A stretch of 64,000 nucleotides of DNA from an uncultured Ruminococcus sp. (GCA_947624255.1 CANQJO010000011.1:1-64000), one strand, 5' to 3'; counted from the stretch's first letter, positions 53,883 through 63,764 are shown. Numbers and translations: made by a program. The notes: generated by a model not told the origin, from the letters alone.

Positions 53883-55784
53883 TCACATCAGTTCACAGAT
53901 CAGATTGGAGAATTCAACAGGATCTTCGGGGCTTAGTCCCTCAATAAGAAGTGCCTGTCCGTAAAGCAGCTTTGCATACTTGCCCAGTTTTTCCTTATCT
54001 GTCTGTCCGAAGCTTCTGAGTTTCTCGAATATCTCATGTCCGGGATTTATCTCAAGGACTCTCTTTGCCTTTATTTGCTGATCCATAGGCATGGAGTTCA
54101 GCACCTTCTCCATTTCAAGCGAAACCTCTCCCTCGCTGGTAAGACACACCGGATGAGATCTCAGGCGACGTGAGAGTACCACCTTCTCGACCTTGCCGTC
54201 AAGTGCCTCCGCAAGATCTTTCAGCAGCTGAGCATTCTCCTCCTCCTTGGCTTTGATCTCCTCCTTTTCAGCATTGTCCTCCAGACCGGTATCATCGGCT
54301 GAAACTGAGCAGAATTCCTTTTCCTTATACTTCATAAGAGCTTTTACGGCGAATTCATCAATGTTATCGGTAAGGCAGAGAATGTCGTATCCCTTGTCCT
54401 TTATCATTTCGACCTGTGGGAGCAGATTTATCCTTGCGGCGCTCTCACCTGTCGCATAATAGATGTACTTCTGATCTTCTCTCATTCCGGTGATATACTC
54501 GTCAAGAGTGATGAGCCTGTTCTCCTTCGCTGAGGTGAACAGCAGCAGATCCTGAAGCTTATCCTTGTTCATTCCATAGTCACTGTAAACGCCGTATTTA
54601 AGCTGCAAGCCGAAAGCTTTCCAGAATTCCTCATACTTTTCACGTTCATTTTTCAGCATCTTTTTCAGCTCGTTGGAGATCGTCTTCTCGATGCTCTTTG
54701 CTATTATTTTGAGCTGACGGTCATGCTGGAGCATCTCACGTGAAATATTCAGCGAAAGGTCCTCAGAATCGACAAGTCCTTTCACAAAGTTGAAATAATC
54801 AGGCAGAAGATCGGCACAGCGCTCCATAATGAGCACGCCGTTAGAGTAAAGCTGCAATCCCTTTTCATATTCCTTTGAAAAATAGTCAAACGGAGCACGT
54901 GACGGGATATACAGCAGGGCATTGTAGTTGGCATTTCCCTCATTTTTGACATGAGAGTATTTCAGCGGTTCGCTGTAATCGTAGAATTTTTCAACATAGA
55001 AGTGTTTGTAATCCTCATCAGTAAGCTCCGACTTGTTTTTCTTCCAGAGAGGTACCATACTGTTGAGGGTCTCCACCTCATTGTAGTCCTCATACTCGGG
55101 AGCTTTGCCGGCTTCCTTGTCCTCTTCGGACTGCTCAACAGGACGGCTGTGTGTCACCTCCATCTTAATGGGGAACCTTATATAATCGGAATATTTCTTT
55201 ACAAGATTTTTCAATCTGTACTGATCGAGAAAATCGCTGTAGTTCTCATCTTCGGTATCGTCAAGGAGCTCAAGGATTATATCTGTTCCAACATCGGTCT
55301 TATCAGCCTCGGAGACAGTATATCCGTCAACGCCCTCGGATTCCCATTGGAATGATTTTTCACTGCCGTAAGCCTTTGTGATGACTGTTACCTTTTTAGC
55401 GACCATGAATGCGGAGTAAAATCCTACACCAAACTGACCGATTATCTGATTGTCCTCATCAAGCTTATTCTCACTCTTGAATTTCAAAGATCCGCTGTTA
55501 GCGATAGTACCGAGATTATTTTCCAACTCCTCCTCGGTCATTCCGATGCCGTTATCTGAAATTGTAAGCCTCCTGCTGTCCTTATCAGCGGAGATCCGGA
55601 TAGCGAAATCATCCTTGTTGAGTCCGACCTTGTCATCGGTCAGTGACTTGAAGTAGAGTTTATCAATAGCGTCACTTGCGTTTGAGATAAGCTCTCTCAG
55701 GAAGATCTCCTTATGTGTATAGATCGAGTGGATCATCATTTCGAGTAGTCTCTTGGACTCGGCTTTGAACTGCTTTGTTTCCAT
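53883..55784 (-). CDS. htpG: Molecular chaperone HtpG (Hsp90)
   Basis: HtpG is the bacterial Hsp90. The 633 residues have the ATP-binding GHKL domain with [15 protein letters not shown] near 28, [20 protein letters not shown] near 75 and [14 protein letters not shown] near 115. The middle domain has [18 protein letters not shown] near 333, and a C-terminal dimer domain follows. A perfect CIRCE operator lies 22 bases upstream of the start codon. Confidence 0.96.
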   Translation of the reverse strand: METKQFKAESKRLLEMMIHSIYTHKEIFLRELISNASDAIDKLYFKSLTDDKVGLNKDDFAIRISADKDSRRLTISDNGIGMTEEELENNLGTIANSGSLKFKSENKLDEDNQIIGQFGVGFYSAFMVAKKVTVITKAYGSEKSFQWESEGVDGYTVSEADKTDVGTDIILELLDDTEDENYSDFLDQYRLKNLVKKYSDYIRFPIKMEVTHSRPVEQSEEDKEAGKAPEYEDYNEVETLNSMVPLWKKNKSELTDEDYKHFYVEKFYDYSEPLKYSHVKNEGNANYNALLYIPSRAPFDYFSKEYEKGLQLYSNGVLIMERCADLLPDYFNFVKGLVDSEDLSLNISREMLQHDRQLKIIAKSIEKTISNELKKMLKNEREKYEEFWKAFGLQLKYGVYSDYGMNKDKLQDLLLFTSAKENRLITLDEYITGMREDQKYIYYATGESAARINLLPQVEMIKDKGYDILCLTDNIDEFAVKALMKYKEKEFCSVSADDTGLEDNAEKEEIKAKEEENAQLLKDLAEALDGKVEKVVLSRRLRSHPVCLTSEGEVSLEMEKVLNSMPMDQQIKAKRVLEINPGHEIFEKLRSFGQTDKEKLGKYAKLLYGQALLIEGLSPEDPVEFSNLICELM

Positions 55785-55805
55785 ATTAACATCTCCATAA
55801 AGATT

Positions 55806-55832
55806 TTAGCACTCCTACTATAAGAGTGCTAA
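55806..55832. promoter_or_regulatory. CIRCE operator (HrcA binding site)
   Basis: TTAGCACTC, nine bases, GAGTGCTAA: an exact match to the CIRCE consensus, located between the promoter region and the htpG start. It predicts HrcA heat-shock repression of htpG. Confidence 0.93.
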
Positions 55833-55913
55833 ATTAAGTATATACCTTTTTGCAGTATAAAGTCAATAGCCGATGAAAATGTTTACAATTTGTTCATAAT
55901 TAGTGAACAGATC

Positions 55914-57389
55914 TCAGAGGATAAAGCATATCAGTCCGCTGCAGCCGTCATTTATCACACGCTCCAACGTCTCCTGAAGTTTCATGCGTGCCTCAACGGG
56001 CATTTTATAGAGCTTGTTGTGAAGTCCCTCGTTCACCAGTTCATGGAGTGATTTTCCGAAAATATTTGATGCCCATATCTTTGTGGGATCGTCGTCAAAT
56101 CCGTCAAGCAGGTACATCACCAGTTCCTCAGACTGCCGTTCCGTTCCCACAATAGGACTTACCGTAGTATTGATATTCGCTCTCATCAGGTGTATTGACG
56201 GTGCGGAGGCTTTCAGCTTTACGCCGTATTTTCCTCCCTGACGGATTATCTTCGGCTCTTCAAGAGTAAGCTCCTCCATCTCCGGCATGACGATACCGTA
56301 TCCCGTAGCCTCGACCTCCTCAAGAGCAGGCAGTATGCGCTGATATTTTTTCCGGATATCATTAAGCTCCATAAGCAGAGGCATAAGGTCGCTCTCGCTT
56401 TCGATCTCGATGCCCGTAGCCTCTCCAAGTATCTTATAGAACAAACTGCTGTCAAGCTCAGCCGTCACTGTTACCGATCCTTTTCCCAGATCAATGCATG
56501 AGATCTCAGCCTTTACCACATGGGGACACTGTGCCATTGCCTCAACGGCAGTGCCTGCCTCACGGACGAGCTTTATATCCTTTGCTGCATTTCGTATGCA
56601 GTCAAGTATTTCGGATTTGAGCCGGTGTCCCTTTTCAAGAGAGTTTATCCAACGTGCGGTACGGATATTTATCTCTTTTATCGGGAACGAAAAAAGTATC
56701 TCCCTGATTATATTGCGGATATCCTCCTCCTCAAGGTCAAGGCAGTTCACAGGCAGTACTTTTGCATCATACCTGTCGGTAAGCTCCTCGGCAAGAGCGG
56801 CTGCTTCGGACGAGGACGGATCTGCCGTATTCAGGATAACTACAAAAGGCTTGCCGAGCTCTTTCAGCTCACGGATAACACGCTCCTCACACTCCTCATA
56901 TTCAGCACGAGGAATGTCCGTAACGGTGCCGTCCGTAGTGATAACAAGTCCTATGGTCGAGTGATCGGTGATGACCTTCTGCGTACCGATCTCTGCCGCC
57001 ATGTTGAACGGTATCTCCTCATCAAACCATGAGGTCATTACCATACGAGGCTGCTCATTCTCGATATATCCGAGTGAGCTGGGAACAATATATCCCACGC
57101 AGTCAATGAGCCGGACGTTGAAGCTTGCACTGTCGCCGAGATCAACACGGACAGCCTCCTCCGGAATGAATTTCGGCTCGGTGGTCATGATCGTTTTTCC
57201 TGCGGCAGACTGCGGAAGCTCATCAATAGCACGCTCACGCTTGAATTCACCGGAGATGTTCGGAATGACCAGCGTCTCCATGAACCGTTTGATAAACGTG
57301 GATTTTCCTGTCCGCACAGGACCTACCACGCCTATGTAGATATCGCCGTTTGTGCGTTCGGCGATGCTGCTGTAAATATCTTTTACCAT
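55914..57389 (-). CDS. spoIVA: Spore coat ATPase SpoIVA
   Basis: SpoIVA forms the ATP-driven basement layer of the spore coat on the forespore surface. The 491-residue length is close to the 492 of Bacillus subtilis. It starts VKDIYSSIAERTNGDIYIGV, with Walker A in GPVRTGKSTFIKRFMETLV near 22 and LPQSAAGKTIMTTEPKFIP near 55. The DCVGYIVPSSLG region is near 94, and the protein ends GLICFIL. ATG 57389 follows AAAGGAG; the frame is open to 57431. sipL lies directly upstream. Confidence 0.96.
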   Translation of the reverse strand: MVKDIYSSIAERTNGDIYIGVVGPVRTGKSTFIKRFMETLVIPNISGEFKRERAIDELPQSAAGKTIMTTEPKFIPEEAVRVDLGDSASFNVRLIDCVGYIVPSSLGYIENEQPRMVMTSWFDEEIPFNMAAEIGTQKVITDHSTIGLVITTDGTVTDIPRAEYEECEERVIRELKELGKPFVVILNTADPSSSEAAALAEELTDRYDAKVLPVNCLDLEEEDIRNIIREILFSFPIKEINIRTARWINSLEKGHRLKSEILDCIRNAAKDIKLVREAGTAVEAMAQCPHVVKAEISCIDLGKGSVTVTAELDSSLFYKILGEATGIEIESESDLMPLLMELNDIRKKYQRILPALEEVEATGYGIVMPEMEELTLEEPKIIRQGGKYGVKLKASAPSIHLMRANINTTVSPIVGTERQSEELVMYLLDGFDDDPTKIWASNIFGKSLHELVNEGLHNKLYKMPVEARMKLQETLERVINDGCSGLICFIL

Positions 57390-57434
57390 AAAATTCTCCT
57401 TTGAAATCTTGTAGGGATCGTCTGTCAGCATCTC

Positions 57435-58988
57435 TTATGTCACGATCGGTATAAGGAGCATAGTGCCGCTTTCAAGGCGATCGCCATCAAGCTCGTTTTC
57501 CTCCATTATCGCAGAGACACAGGTACTGTAACGCTTGGCTATCTCCCAGACCTCCTCATTCTCCGTACCAAAATAAAGCTTTATGGCATAATCGCCGTCA
57601 CGCTCCTTTTTTGCGGAATCGTCCACAGCTATATCCGTGAGCGCTTTTATTGCAGAGCAGCCGTTCACCGATATTCTTGCGGATATGTCTGCTTTTGCAG
57701 TGAGAACTCCGTCAGAGGAGATGTTGTACGAGACCTCCCTTACCGTTATGACTGATGAAACTGTACAGCCGGAAATGTCATCGTTAAGTGAGACTGTCTC
57801 CTCGAATGCCTCGTCCTTGTCCGGCATAGCGATGGATCCCGCTGTGTCCTTTACTGCCATTGAATAGGTGAGCATTCCGCTTATTACCACAGAGTGTCCG
57901 TCCTCACCGAGCCTTGTGTTGATATTCTTCGGAGTACACCACATTGCATATATAGTCTGCGGTATCCCCTCGCCTTCGGCTATTCTTGCGCTGTGACGTA
58001 TACTCTCACTATATACCGTCGGAGTTTGATCCGCACGTATCTCCGCAGCGGTAGCTGTGCATGGATATACCGTAGAATAGGCATCCTCCGCTATCATCAG
58101 ATCGGCAGTCTTTACTGCCCGGCAGTGAAGATGAAGCTCCAGCTCACAGCGCAGGCTTCTGTTTTCTCCCGATTTTCCGGAGGCAGGTGTCACATCGCAG
58201 CAGACTGCCTCCGGAATAACGGTACACTCATAGGAATCATCTATTTCGTCAATATCAATTATCTGACTGTATGGAAGTGTGAAACTCATAGGCTCGATCG
58301 CTCCCTCGCCGTCACGCTCACAGGAGTAGAGTATCTCGACCTCAGCCTCTCCCTTTGCAAGGAGCTTCCCCGAAATCATCTTCTTTTCGCACTCCGGAGC
58401 TTTACAGCGGCAGCTTATGATGCTGACGATATCAGGCTGTGCAGGTGTAAGCTCTGTTTCCTCGCTGAGTTGGAGCGTCTTGTCAGTGTTTATCTTCTTT
58501 GCCGCAAATCTGACGGGTATCTTCTTCGTCTGAACGTTCATTCCGAAAATATCAGATATGACCTCCTGACTGCTCTCCCCCGTTACCTCTATTTTTACGG
58601 AGACTGCACCTCTCAGATCAAGTCTGCGCTTATTGACGGCTCTGAAATTCATGTGACCTGTTTTTGCGGTTATTTTCACTCTCGGATCATCGCAGATCTT
58701 TCCCAGCTCTGCTGATCTTGAGAAGCTCTGCCTCTGACTAACGCACTGGAGCAGAGAATTTGCTTCGCTGCAATAAAGTATCCTTATATCACAGCGAAGC
58801 TCATAGGAGAGACGGTCGCCGCTGATAGAATGGTCTGTTATAACAGGTATGACTTCACAGCGGACAAGCCGGAAGATGTCGGGACAGTAATCCGGAAGAA
58901 TGTAGTCAAGCTCTATGCTCTGCTCCTGTATTCCGTCGAATACACGATCAGCAGCGGGCACAGTTTCTTTGTTGATCTTAAGTTCCAT
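57435..58988 (-). CDS. sipL: SpoIVA-interacting coat protein SipL (SPOCS and LysM)
   Basis: This 517-residue protein has repeated SPOCS (DUF3794) domains and a C-terminal LysM domain (about residues 470-515: LYFGTENEEVWEIAKRYSTC through SGTMLLIPIV). It starts IELDYILPDYCPDIFRLVRC near 27, the typical SPOCS opening. In Clostridioides difficile, SipL binds SpoIVA through its LysM domain and is needed for coat assembly. Here it lies 45 bases upstream of spoIVA, supporting the assignment. Confidence 0.88.
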   Translation of the reverse strand: MELKINKETVPAADRVFDGIQEQSIELDYILPDYCPDIFRLVRCEVIPVITDHSISGDRLSYELRCDIRILYCSEANSLLQCVSQRQSFSRSAELGKICDDPRVKITAKTGHMNFRAVNKRRLDLRGAVSVKIEVTGESSQEVISDIFGMNVQTKKIPVRFAAKKINTDKTLQLSEETELTPAQPDIVSIISCRCKAPECEKKMISGKLLAKGEAEVEILYSCERDGEGAIEPMSFTLPYSQIIDIDEIDDSYECTVIPEAVCCDVTPASGKSGENRSLRCELELHLHCRAVKTADLMIAEDAYSTVYPCTATAAEIRADQTPTVYSESIRHSARIAEGEGIPQTIYAMWCTPKNINTRLGEDGHSVVISGMLTYSMAVKDTAGSIAMPDKDEAFEETVSLNDDISGCTVSSVITVREVSYNISSDGVLTAKADISARISVNGCSAIKALTDIAVDDSAKKERDGDYAIKLYFGTENEEVWEIAKRYSTCVSAIMEENELDGDRLESGTMLLIPIVT

Positions 58989-59125
58989 ATGGACCTCCTT
59001 GAAATTTCGGATCGCCTGAAAGCGATCGCTCAGCGTTTACAAAATAATATGCATCTGCTCACCGATATAGAACAGGTTCAAGCGGCACCGTACACACTGT
59101 GCGGTATTGCCTCTGAGGATCGGTA

Positions 59126-59737
59126 TCAGTCAGCGTTTTTCGTTGTGACGGGAGCTGTACTCTCCGGGGAGGTCGTCTCTTCGCCGGAGGACTGCTCTGT
59201 AGACGGCTGCTCTCCGCTGATCTCCTTGTGTTCGGAGAGAGTAATTACAAGCTTGTTGTTAGACATTTCAAAACCGATGAGTTTTCCCTCCTTATCAACT
59301 ATGAGGACATAATCTCCGCCCTCAAGCTTGCCGGATATCTCCAGCGTATCGTCCTTTTCTTCGCCCTTCAGCTCCTCAAGGCGTGCATTTTCATCAACAG
59401 CCTCGATAAGATTCAGCATCATTGCCTTCACCGGAAGGGCAGATTGCGGCACAGAAAAGCTGAGCCCTTTATACGATGCCGTCACGTTTCCCTCGCTGAA
59501 CGAGAGCTTTACGCCGCTGAGTGTATTCGGAGTGTCAAACTCTGCCTCCCAAAGACCGTCTCCGAAACGCCTTAGCGTACCCTCTGCCTGCAATCTGTCA
59601 AGACTAATGGACATCTTAGCCTCAAAGGAGCTCCCCAGACCGTTTTTTCGTGACGAGCTTTTTTTCATGGGCGAAGAACAGCTCACAAAACAGAGGAGCA
59701 TCAGAAATGCCGTTGCTGTTACAATAATTTTTTTCAT
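59126..59737 (-). CDS. Putative lipoprotein of unknown function
   Basis: This 203-residue protein has a lipoprotein signal (MKKIIVTATAFLMLLCFVSC), with the lipidated Cys at residue 20. A Ser/Lys-rich spacer and a mixed alpha/beta region follow. The Ser/Thr/Glu tail (about 175-203) may reach into the wall. ATG 59737 has GGAG eight bases upstream; the frame is open to 59821. It is co-oriented with sipL across a 137-base gap. The middle part resembles the lipoprotein-type beta domains that bind substrate during anchoring, but I do not recognise a family. Confidence 0.7.
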   Translation of the reverse strand: MKKIIVTATAFLMLLCFVSCSSPMKKSSSRKNGLGSSFEAKMSISLDRLQAEGTLRRFGDGLWEAEFDTPNTLSGVKLSFSEGNVTASYKGLSFSVPQSALPVKAMMLNLIEAVDENARLEELKGEEKDDTLEISGKLEGGDYVLIVDKEGKLIGFEMSNNKLVITLSEHKEISGEQPSTEQSSGEETTSPESTAPVTTKNAD

Positions 59738-59796
59738 AGTCAACTCTCCGATCCCGGAAATTTTCCGTATGACAGAAAATTTTCCGCAAAATAATA

Positions 59797-59830
59797 AAGA
59801 ACCTGTACCGTAAAAGTGCAAGTTCTTTTT
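59797..59830 (-). terminator. Hairpin after the NAD(P)HX repair gene
   Basis: AAGAACCTGTAC (59797-59808) pairs with GTGCAAGTTCTT (59816-59827) at 10 of 12 positions, with U-rich tails on both strands (TATTATTTT on minus, TTT on plus). Confidence 0.55.
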
Positions 59831-59912
59831 CCGGGATATATCTGCCGATCGGTTTATACGCTGATGTAGTGCCGCATCTTACCGATGGCAGACGTATCCT
59901 TTCATTCCTTCA

Positions 59913-59952
59913 GGCAGTCTCTGAAAACCTCTTTTTGAGACTGCCGTTATTT
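59913..59952 (+). terminator. Terminator-like hairpin without an upstream plus-strand gene
   Basis: GGCAGTCTC (59913-59921) pairs with GAGACTGCC (59937-59945), and GTTATTTTTTT follows on the plus strand. No plus-strand gene is seen before it, so it may stop antisense transcripts or end a small RNA. Confidence 0.5.
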
Positions 59953-59975
59953 TTTTAACTCCTTGGAGTACATTC

Positions 59976-61667
59976 TCACGGACAATACTTATATCCTGTG
60001 AGATCCTCCTTTTTCCTGAGCAGCCTGAACGCCTCCGGGATACTTTCAGCCGTATCACGTGGGAGCATTGCCTCCTCGCCGAGCCTTGCGGCAGCAATAT
60101 CTCCTGCGAGTCCGTGGAGATATGTTCCGATGCAGCAGCTTCTGAAAATTCCGCAGTCCTGCGCTGTGAGCGAGCCTATCATTCCTGCAAGAAGATCTCC
60201 GCTTCCTCCGCAGCTCATACCGGGATTGCCCGTATGATTGACTGCCGTCGATGAGCTGTCGGCAATAATACTGCCTGCTCCTTTAAGGACTACCGTCACA
60301 GCGTACTCTTCTGCAAATTTTTCCGCTGCTTCAAAGCGGTCGCCGTTGATCTCCCGGGCTGTACAGCCGAGAAGCTTTGCCATTTCTCCCGGATGAGGTG
60401 TAATAATGATGTTTGTCTGCTTCTTCAGTAAAATATCTATGTCCGATGATATGCAATTTATTCCATCTGCGTCAATAATTACAGGACATTCTGCATTTTT
60501 TACGACAAACTCCGTGATCGCAGCAGTGTCGGGAGTAACTCCCATTCCGCAGCCGATGACGATCGAATCAGCTTTTTCCATTGCTTTTTTCAAAAGCGAA
60601 ACACTGCTGTCATAAAGCATAAAGCCGTAGTCGTCACATTCAAGCTCTATGAATGTAGCCTCCGGGACAAGGACTGAGACTGTATTGATACATTTTTCCA
60701 CAGATGCCGCCTGCACAAGTCCCGCACCGCTCCTGAGCGCTCCCATTGCGGCAAAGGCAGCCGCTCCCCTCATGGAGGAGCTTCCGGCAATGACAAGCAC
60801 TCGTCCGAATGTTCCCTTATGGGCATCACGAGCCCTGACATACGGAAAATCTCCGAGATGTGCCCTGTCAATGCTGAAATACTGACGCTCTCCGTCAATT
60901 GCATCTACTGCCCTGACAGGAAGTCCTATATCAGCAACGACTATCTCTCCGCAGTTTTTTTTCAGAGGATATTGTGTCATGCCTGTTTTTACAAATCCGA
61001 ATGCTACCGTCAGATCTGCCGTAAAAGTCCCCTCGGATGCTCTCCCCGTTGAGCTGTCTCCGCCGCTCGGAACATCTGCAGCAATGCGGTATGCTCCTGA
61101 TTTTACAGCAAATACAGCAGCGATATCTTTATCGAGTCTGCCACGGAAACCCGTTCCGAAAACTCCGTCCACTATCACATATGCACACCGGAGAGCACTG
61201 CTGACACGGCGCATACACTGACGCTCACGCTCAATGATATCCTCCACCGGATCATTTTCATTATCTGTGCCGTGAGCAGTCATGAAGTCGATCTCAGCAG
61301 CTTCTACCGCCGCAGCCGTATTTTCACTCCTTATAACGTGAATGATCTCAAATCTGTCACGTGTTTGCTTATACATATCGGCTGCGGGCTGTACCGTCGG
61401 CTCGCTGATACATATGACTCTGACCTTGTATCCCCTGCCGGTGAGGATATCCGCTGCCGCATAGCAGTCTCCGCCGTTATTGCCCTTCCCTGCAATAAAT
61501 ACTATGGATTTCTCCTCCGGAGGGAGCTCCGGCTCCTTCCGGCAATAATCATCAATAACTCCGGCAAGGGCACGTCCGGCATTCTCCATAAGCTTTTTTC
61601 TTGAAACTCCCAGTTGTTCGGATCGCTCCTCTATAAGGCGCATCTGACCGGGTGTAACTATCTGCAT
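59976..61667 (-). CDS. nnr: Bifunctional NAD(P)HX epimerase/dehydratase
   Basis: This enzyme repairs hydrated NADH and NADPH. The 563 residues combine the epimerase (NnrE, about 1-215) and the ADP-dependent dehydratase (NnrD, about 230-500). The epimerase has AGKGNNGGDCYAAADIL near 55 and VDGVFGTGFRGRLD near 150. The dehydratase has GTFGRVLVIAGSSSMRGAAA near 285, IIITPHPGEMAKLLG near 410 and NPGMSCGGSGDLLAGMIGSL near 490. ATG 61667 has GGAGG six bases upstream; the frame is open to 61703. Confidence 0.94.
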   Translation of the reverse strand: MQIVTPGQMRLIEERSEQLGVSRKKLMENAGRALAGVIDDYCRKEPELPPEEKSIVFIAGKGNNGGDCYAAADILTGRGYKVRVICISEPTVQPAADMYKQTRDRFEIIHVIRSENTAAAVEAAEIDFMTAHGTDNENDPVEDIIERERQCMRRVSSALRCAYVIVDGVFGTGFRGRLDKDIAAVFAVKSGAYRIAADVPSGGDSSTGRASEGTFTADLTVAFGFVKTGMTQYPLKKNCGEIVVADIGLPVRAVDAIDGERQYFSIDRAHLGDFPYVRARDAHKGTFGRVLVIAGSSSMRGAAAFAAMGALRSGAGLVQAASVEKCINTVSVLVPEATFIELECDDYGFMLYDSSVSLLKKAMEKADSIVIGCGMGVTPDTAAITEFVVKNAECPVIIDADGINCISSDIDILLKKQTNIIITPHPGEMAKLLGCTAREINGDRFEAAEKFAEEYAVTVVLKGAGSIIADSSSTAVNHTGNPGMSCGGSGDLLAGMIGSLTAQDCGIFRSCCIGTYLHGLAGDIAAARLGEEAMLPRDTAESIPEAFRLLRKKEDLTGYKYCP

Positions 61668-61704
61668 ATATACCTCCGTTATCCGCAGCATCATCTGCTG
61701 CACA

Positions 61705-62229
61705 TCATATTGACTGTTTTTTCAGCTTTGAGGGCAGGAATTTCCTGATGTTCTCAAGCATCCTCACGTCCGGCGCAAATACAAGGCGGACATTTCCGTA
61801 GCTTTCATCGCTGAATTCGGCGTAATACTCATGAGATGCGATATTGTCAGTGGCAAATATAACGGTCAGGTCTTCCGTCTCCTCCATGCCGTCCTCATAT
61901 TTGCCGAAATCGTTAAAGGAGCGCACATTCGTCGAAATGAGGTACATCCGCTTCCTTTTTGCGATGATCTTGTCTACATCGAGTTCTCCGTTTGTGAAAG
62001 TATACTCATACTCCACGTATGTTGACCGGACAGAGAAAAATGTCACAAAACCGGAGGCCGCTGCAACGATCATTCCCAAAAATGCCGTAATGGGACGGTT
62101 TATTTGCAAAAACGACAGGAAAAGTATGCTCACCGTGAGAAAAACTCCGAAAAGTATCATAAATATCCGGCGTGTCTTGTCAGATGAGGTCTCATTTTTT
62201 TTAACGAGCTGTTCAGCAAAATTGTCCAT
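61705..62229 (-). CDS. Two-helix membrane protein (DUF6106-like)
   Basis: This 174-residue protein starts with a short cytosolic segment (MDNFAEQLVKKNETSSDKTR). Two membrane helices follow (about residues 22-42 and 48-68), then a soluble domain with FTNGELDVDKIIAKRKR near 80 and VRLVFAPDVRMLENIRKFLP at the end. This layout agrees with my memory of DUF6106 proteins in Clostridia, a family without known function. It precedes the nnr gene and is likely co-transcribed. Confidence 0.65.
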   Translation of the reverse strand: MDNFAEQLVKKNETSSDKTRRIFMILFGVFLTVSILFLSFLQINRPITAFLGMIVAAASGFVTFFSVRSTYVEYEYTFTNGELDVDKIIAKRKRMYLISTNVRSFNDFGKYEDGMEETEDLTVIFATDNIASHEYYAEFSDESYGNVRLVFAPDVRMLENIRKFLPSKLKKQSI

Positions 62230-62330
62230 AAATTAACTCCTTTATCCGTAAAAATATACAACCTATGCTTTGAAATCACCGTGCATATTTATATAATATC
62301 ATAAATTCAGCTAAATTTCAAGAGAAACTA

Positions 62331-62359
62331 TTGATTTTTTTCGGCGAATGATGTATAAT
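62331..62359 (+). promoter_or_regulatory. pheS promoter
   Basis: TTGATT (62331-62336) and TATAAT (62354-62359) with a 17-base spacer. Start predicted near 62366. Confidence 0.8.
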
Positions 62360-62365
62360 AAATTA

Positions 62366-62664
62366 TGTTGTATCGGCACGTCCGATCATTGTCTGACCTT
62401 TTTGCATCAGAGGTCAGTATAACCAAAACACTATGACCGAGAGAGTAGTTCCGCCCGATGTCGGCAGAGAGAGACGCAGCGGTGAAAGCGTCTTGACGGA
62501 GGACAGGATGAAGTTCACTCGTGAGAGGCAACGCTGAAAGTGTGTCCTTTGACGGACTCACCGTGTAGGCTGCGACGTATGTCTGCGTTAAAGACAAGAG
62601 AGTGACGGCTCTCCTGACAATAGGTGGTTGCAAGCAAGTCTTGTCCTGTCGGGCAGGACTTTTT
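62366..62664 (+). promoter_or_regulatory. T-box riboswitch for tRNA-Phe
   Basis: The 300-base leader shows T-box parts in order: GAGAGTAG and CAGAGAG segments of stem I, and a specifier TTC (62514-62516) in GAAGTTCAC, which reads phenylalanine. The T-box bulge follows, AATAGGTGGTTGC, whose TGGT (62625-62628) can pair with the ACCA end of tRNA-Phe. A terminator hairpin GTCCTG/CAGGAC (62643-62659) with TTTTT completes it. Uncharged tRNA-Phe would stabilise the antiterminator and allow pheS expression. Confidence 0.88.
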
Positions 62665-62735
62665 ATATTGAACGTCAGGCACAGCAGATAATGTGCAAGG
62701 CTGTCAGGCGAAATATTTATGTAGGAGTGATTTTT

Positions 62736-63764
62736 TTGAAAGAACAGCTTGAAAAGATCGAAGCAAAGGCAAAACAGGAGCTTGTCTCCTGCTCCGAGAT
62801 CAAGGCTCTGGACGAGCTGAGAGTCAGATACCTCGGAAAAAAAGGCGAGCTTACGGCTATACTCAAACAAATGGGCAGTCTCTCCCCTGAGGAGCGTCCC
62901 GTGATCGGACAGCTTGCCAACAAAGTAAGGGCTGACATCGAAGAGGCTCTGTCATCACGTCTTGCAGCTCTCAAATCAGAGGCACAGGCAGCTAAGATCA
63001 GAGAGGAAGCGATCGACATAACACTTCCCGGCAAAAAAATATCATACGGCAAATTTCACCCCCTTACAAAGGTGGAGAACGAAATACGTGAGATCTTCAT
63101 GGGCATGGGATTCGATATTGCCGACGGTCCGGAGATAGATGATGACTACCACGTTTTTGAAGCTCTGAACCTCCCTCCCGACCACCCGGCAAGAGATACT
63201 CAGGATACATTCTATATTGCCGGAACTAATGAGAAGATACTTCTGCGTACACAGACTTCCTCTGTACAGGTACACGTCATGGAGAACCGAAAGCCGCCTA
63301 TCCGCATCATCTCTCCCGGACGAGTTTTCCGTTCGGATGCCGTTGATGCAACTCACTCTCCTTTGTTCCACCAGATAGAGGGACTTGTGGTAGATAAGGG
63401 CATCACCATGTCCGATCTCAAGGGCACTCTCGAAACGCTCATGAAAAAAATATACGGCAATGAGTGCAGTCTGCGTTTCCGTCCTCATCATTTCCCTTTC
63501 ACCGAGCCGAGCTGCGAAGTGGATATAAGCTGCTTCAACTGCGGCGGAAAAGGCTGCTCAATGTGCAAGGATGAGGGTTATATCGAGCTTCTCGGTGCCG
63601 GAATGGTTCACCCGAAAGTATTGGAAAACTGCGGCATCGACAGCAATATTTACTCCGGATTCGCATTCGGCATCGGTCTGGAACGCACTGTTATGGGACG
63701 ATACGACATCAATGATCTCCGTCTTTTCTACGAAAATGATGTGAGATTCCTTGAGCAGTTCTGA
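62736..63764 (+). CDS. pheS: Phenylalanyl-tRNA synthetase alpha subunit PheS
   Basis: PheS is the catalytic subunit of the class II synthetase that charges tRNA-Phe. The 342-residue protein has the N-terminal coiled coil (1-90), motif 1 near KFHPLTKVENEIREIF (108), and RTQTSSVQVHVM near 170. Motif 2 is in RIISPGRVFRSDAVDATHSP, the FRPHHFPFTEPSCEVDI segment lies near 250, and motif 3 in GFAFGIGLERTVMGRY near 305. It begins with TTG 62736, supported by AGGAG eight bases upstream; the open frame before it is leader RNA. pheT is not directly downstream in the visible 236 bases. Confidence 0.95.
   Translation: MKEQLEKIEAKAKQELVSCSEIKALDELRVRYLGKKGELTAILKQMGSLSPEERPVIGQLANKVRADIEEALSSRLAALKSEAQAAKIREEAIDITLPGKKISYGKFHPLTKVENEIREIFMGMGFDIADGPEIDDDYHVFEALNLPPDHPARDTQDTFYIAGTNEKILLRTQTSSVQVHVMENRKPPIRIISPGRVFRSDAVDATHSPLFHQIEGLVVDKGITMSDLKGTLETLMKKIYGNECSLRFRPHHFPFTEPSCEVDISCFNCGGKGCSMCKDEGYIELLGAGMVHPKVLENCGIDSNIYSGFAFGIGLERTVMGRYDINDLRLFYENDVRFLEQF

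Noticed and set aside
58830-59312. 160-residue plus-strand frame over the sipL start
   Set aside because: It overlaps the 5' ends of sipL and the lipoprotein gene on the other strand and has no ribosome binding site, although its middle looks protein-like.
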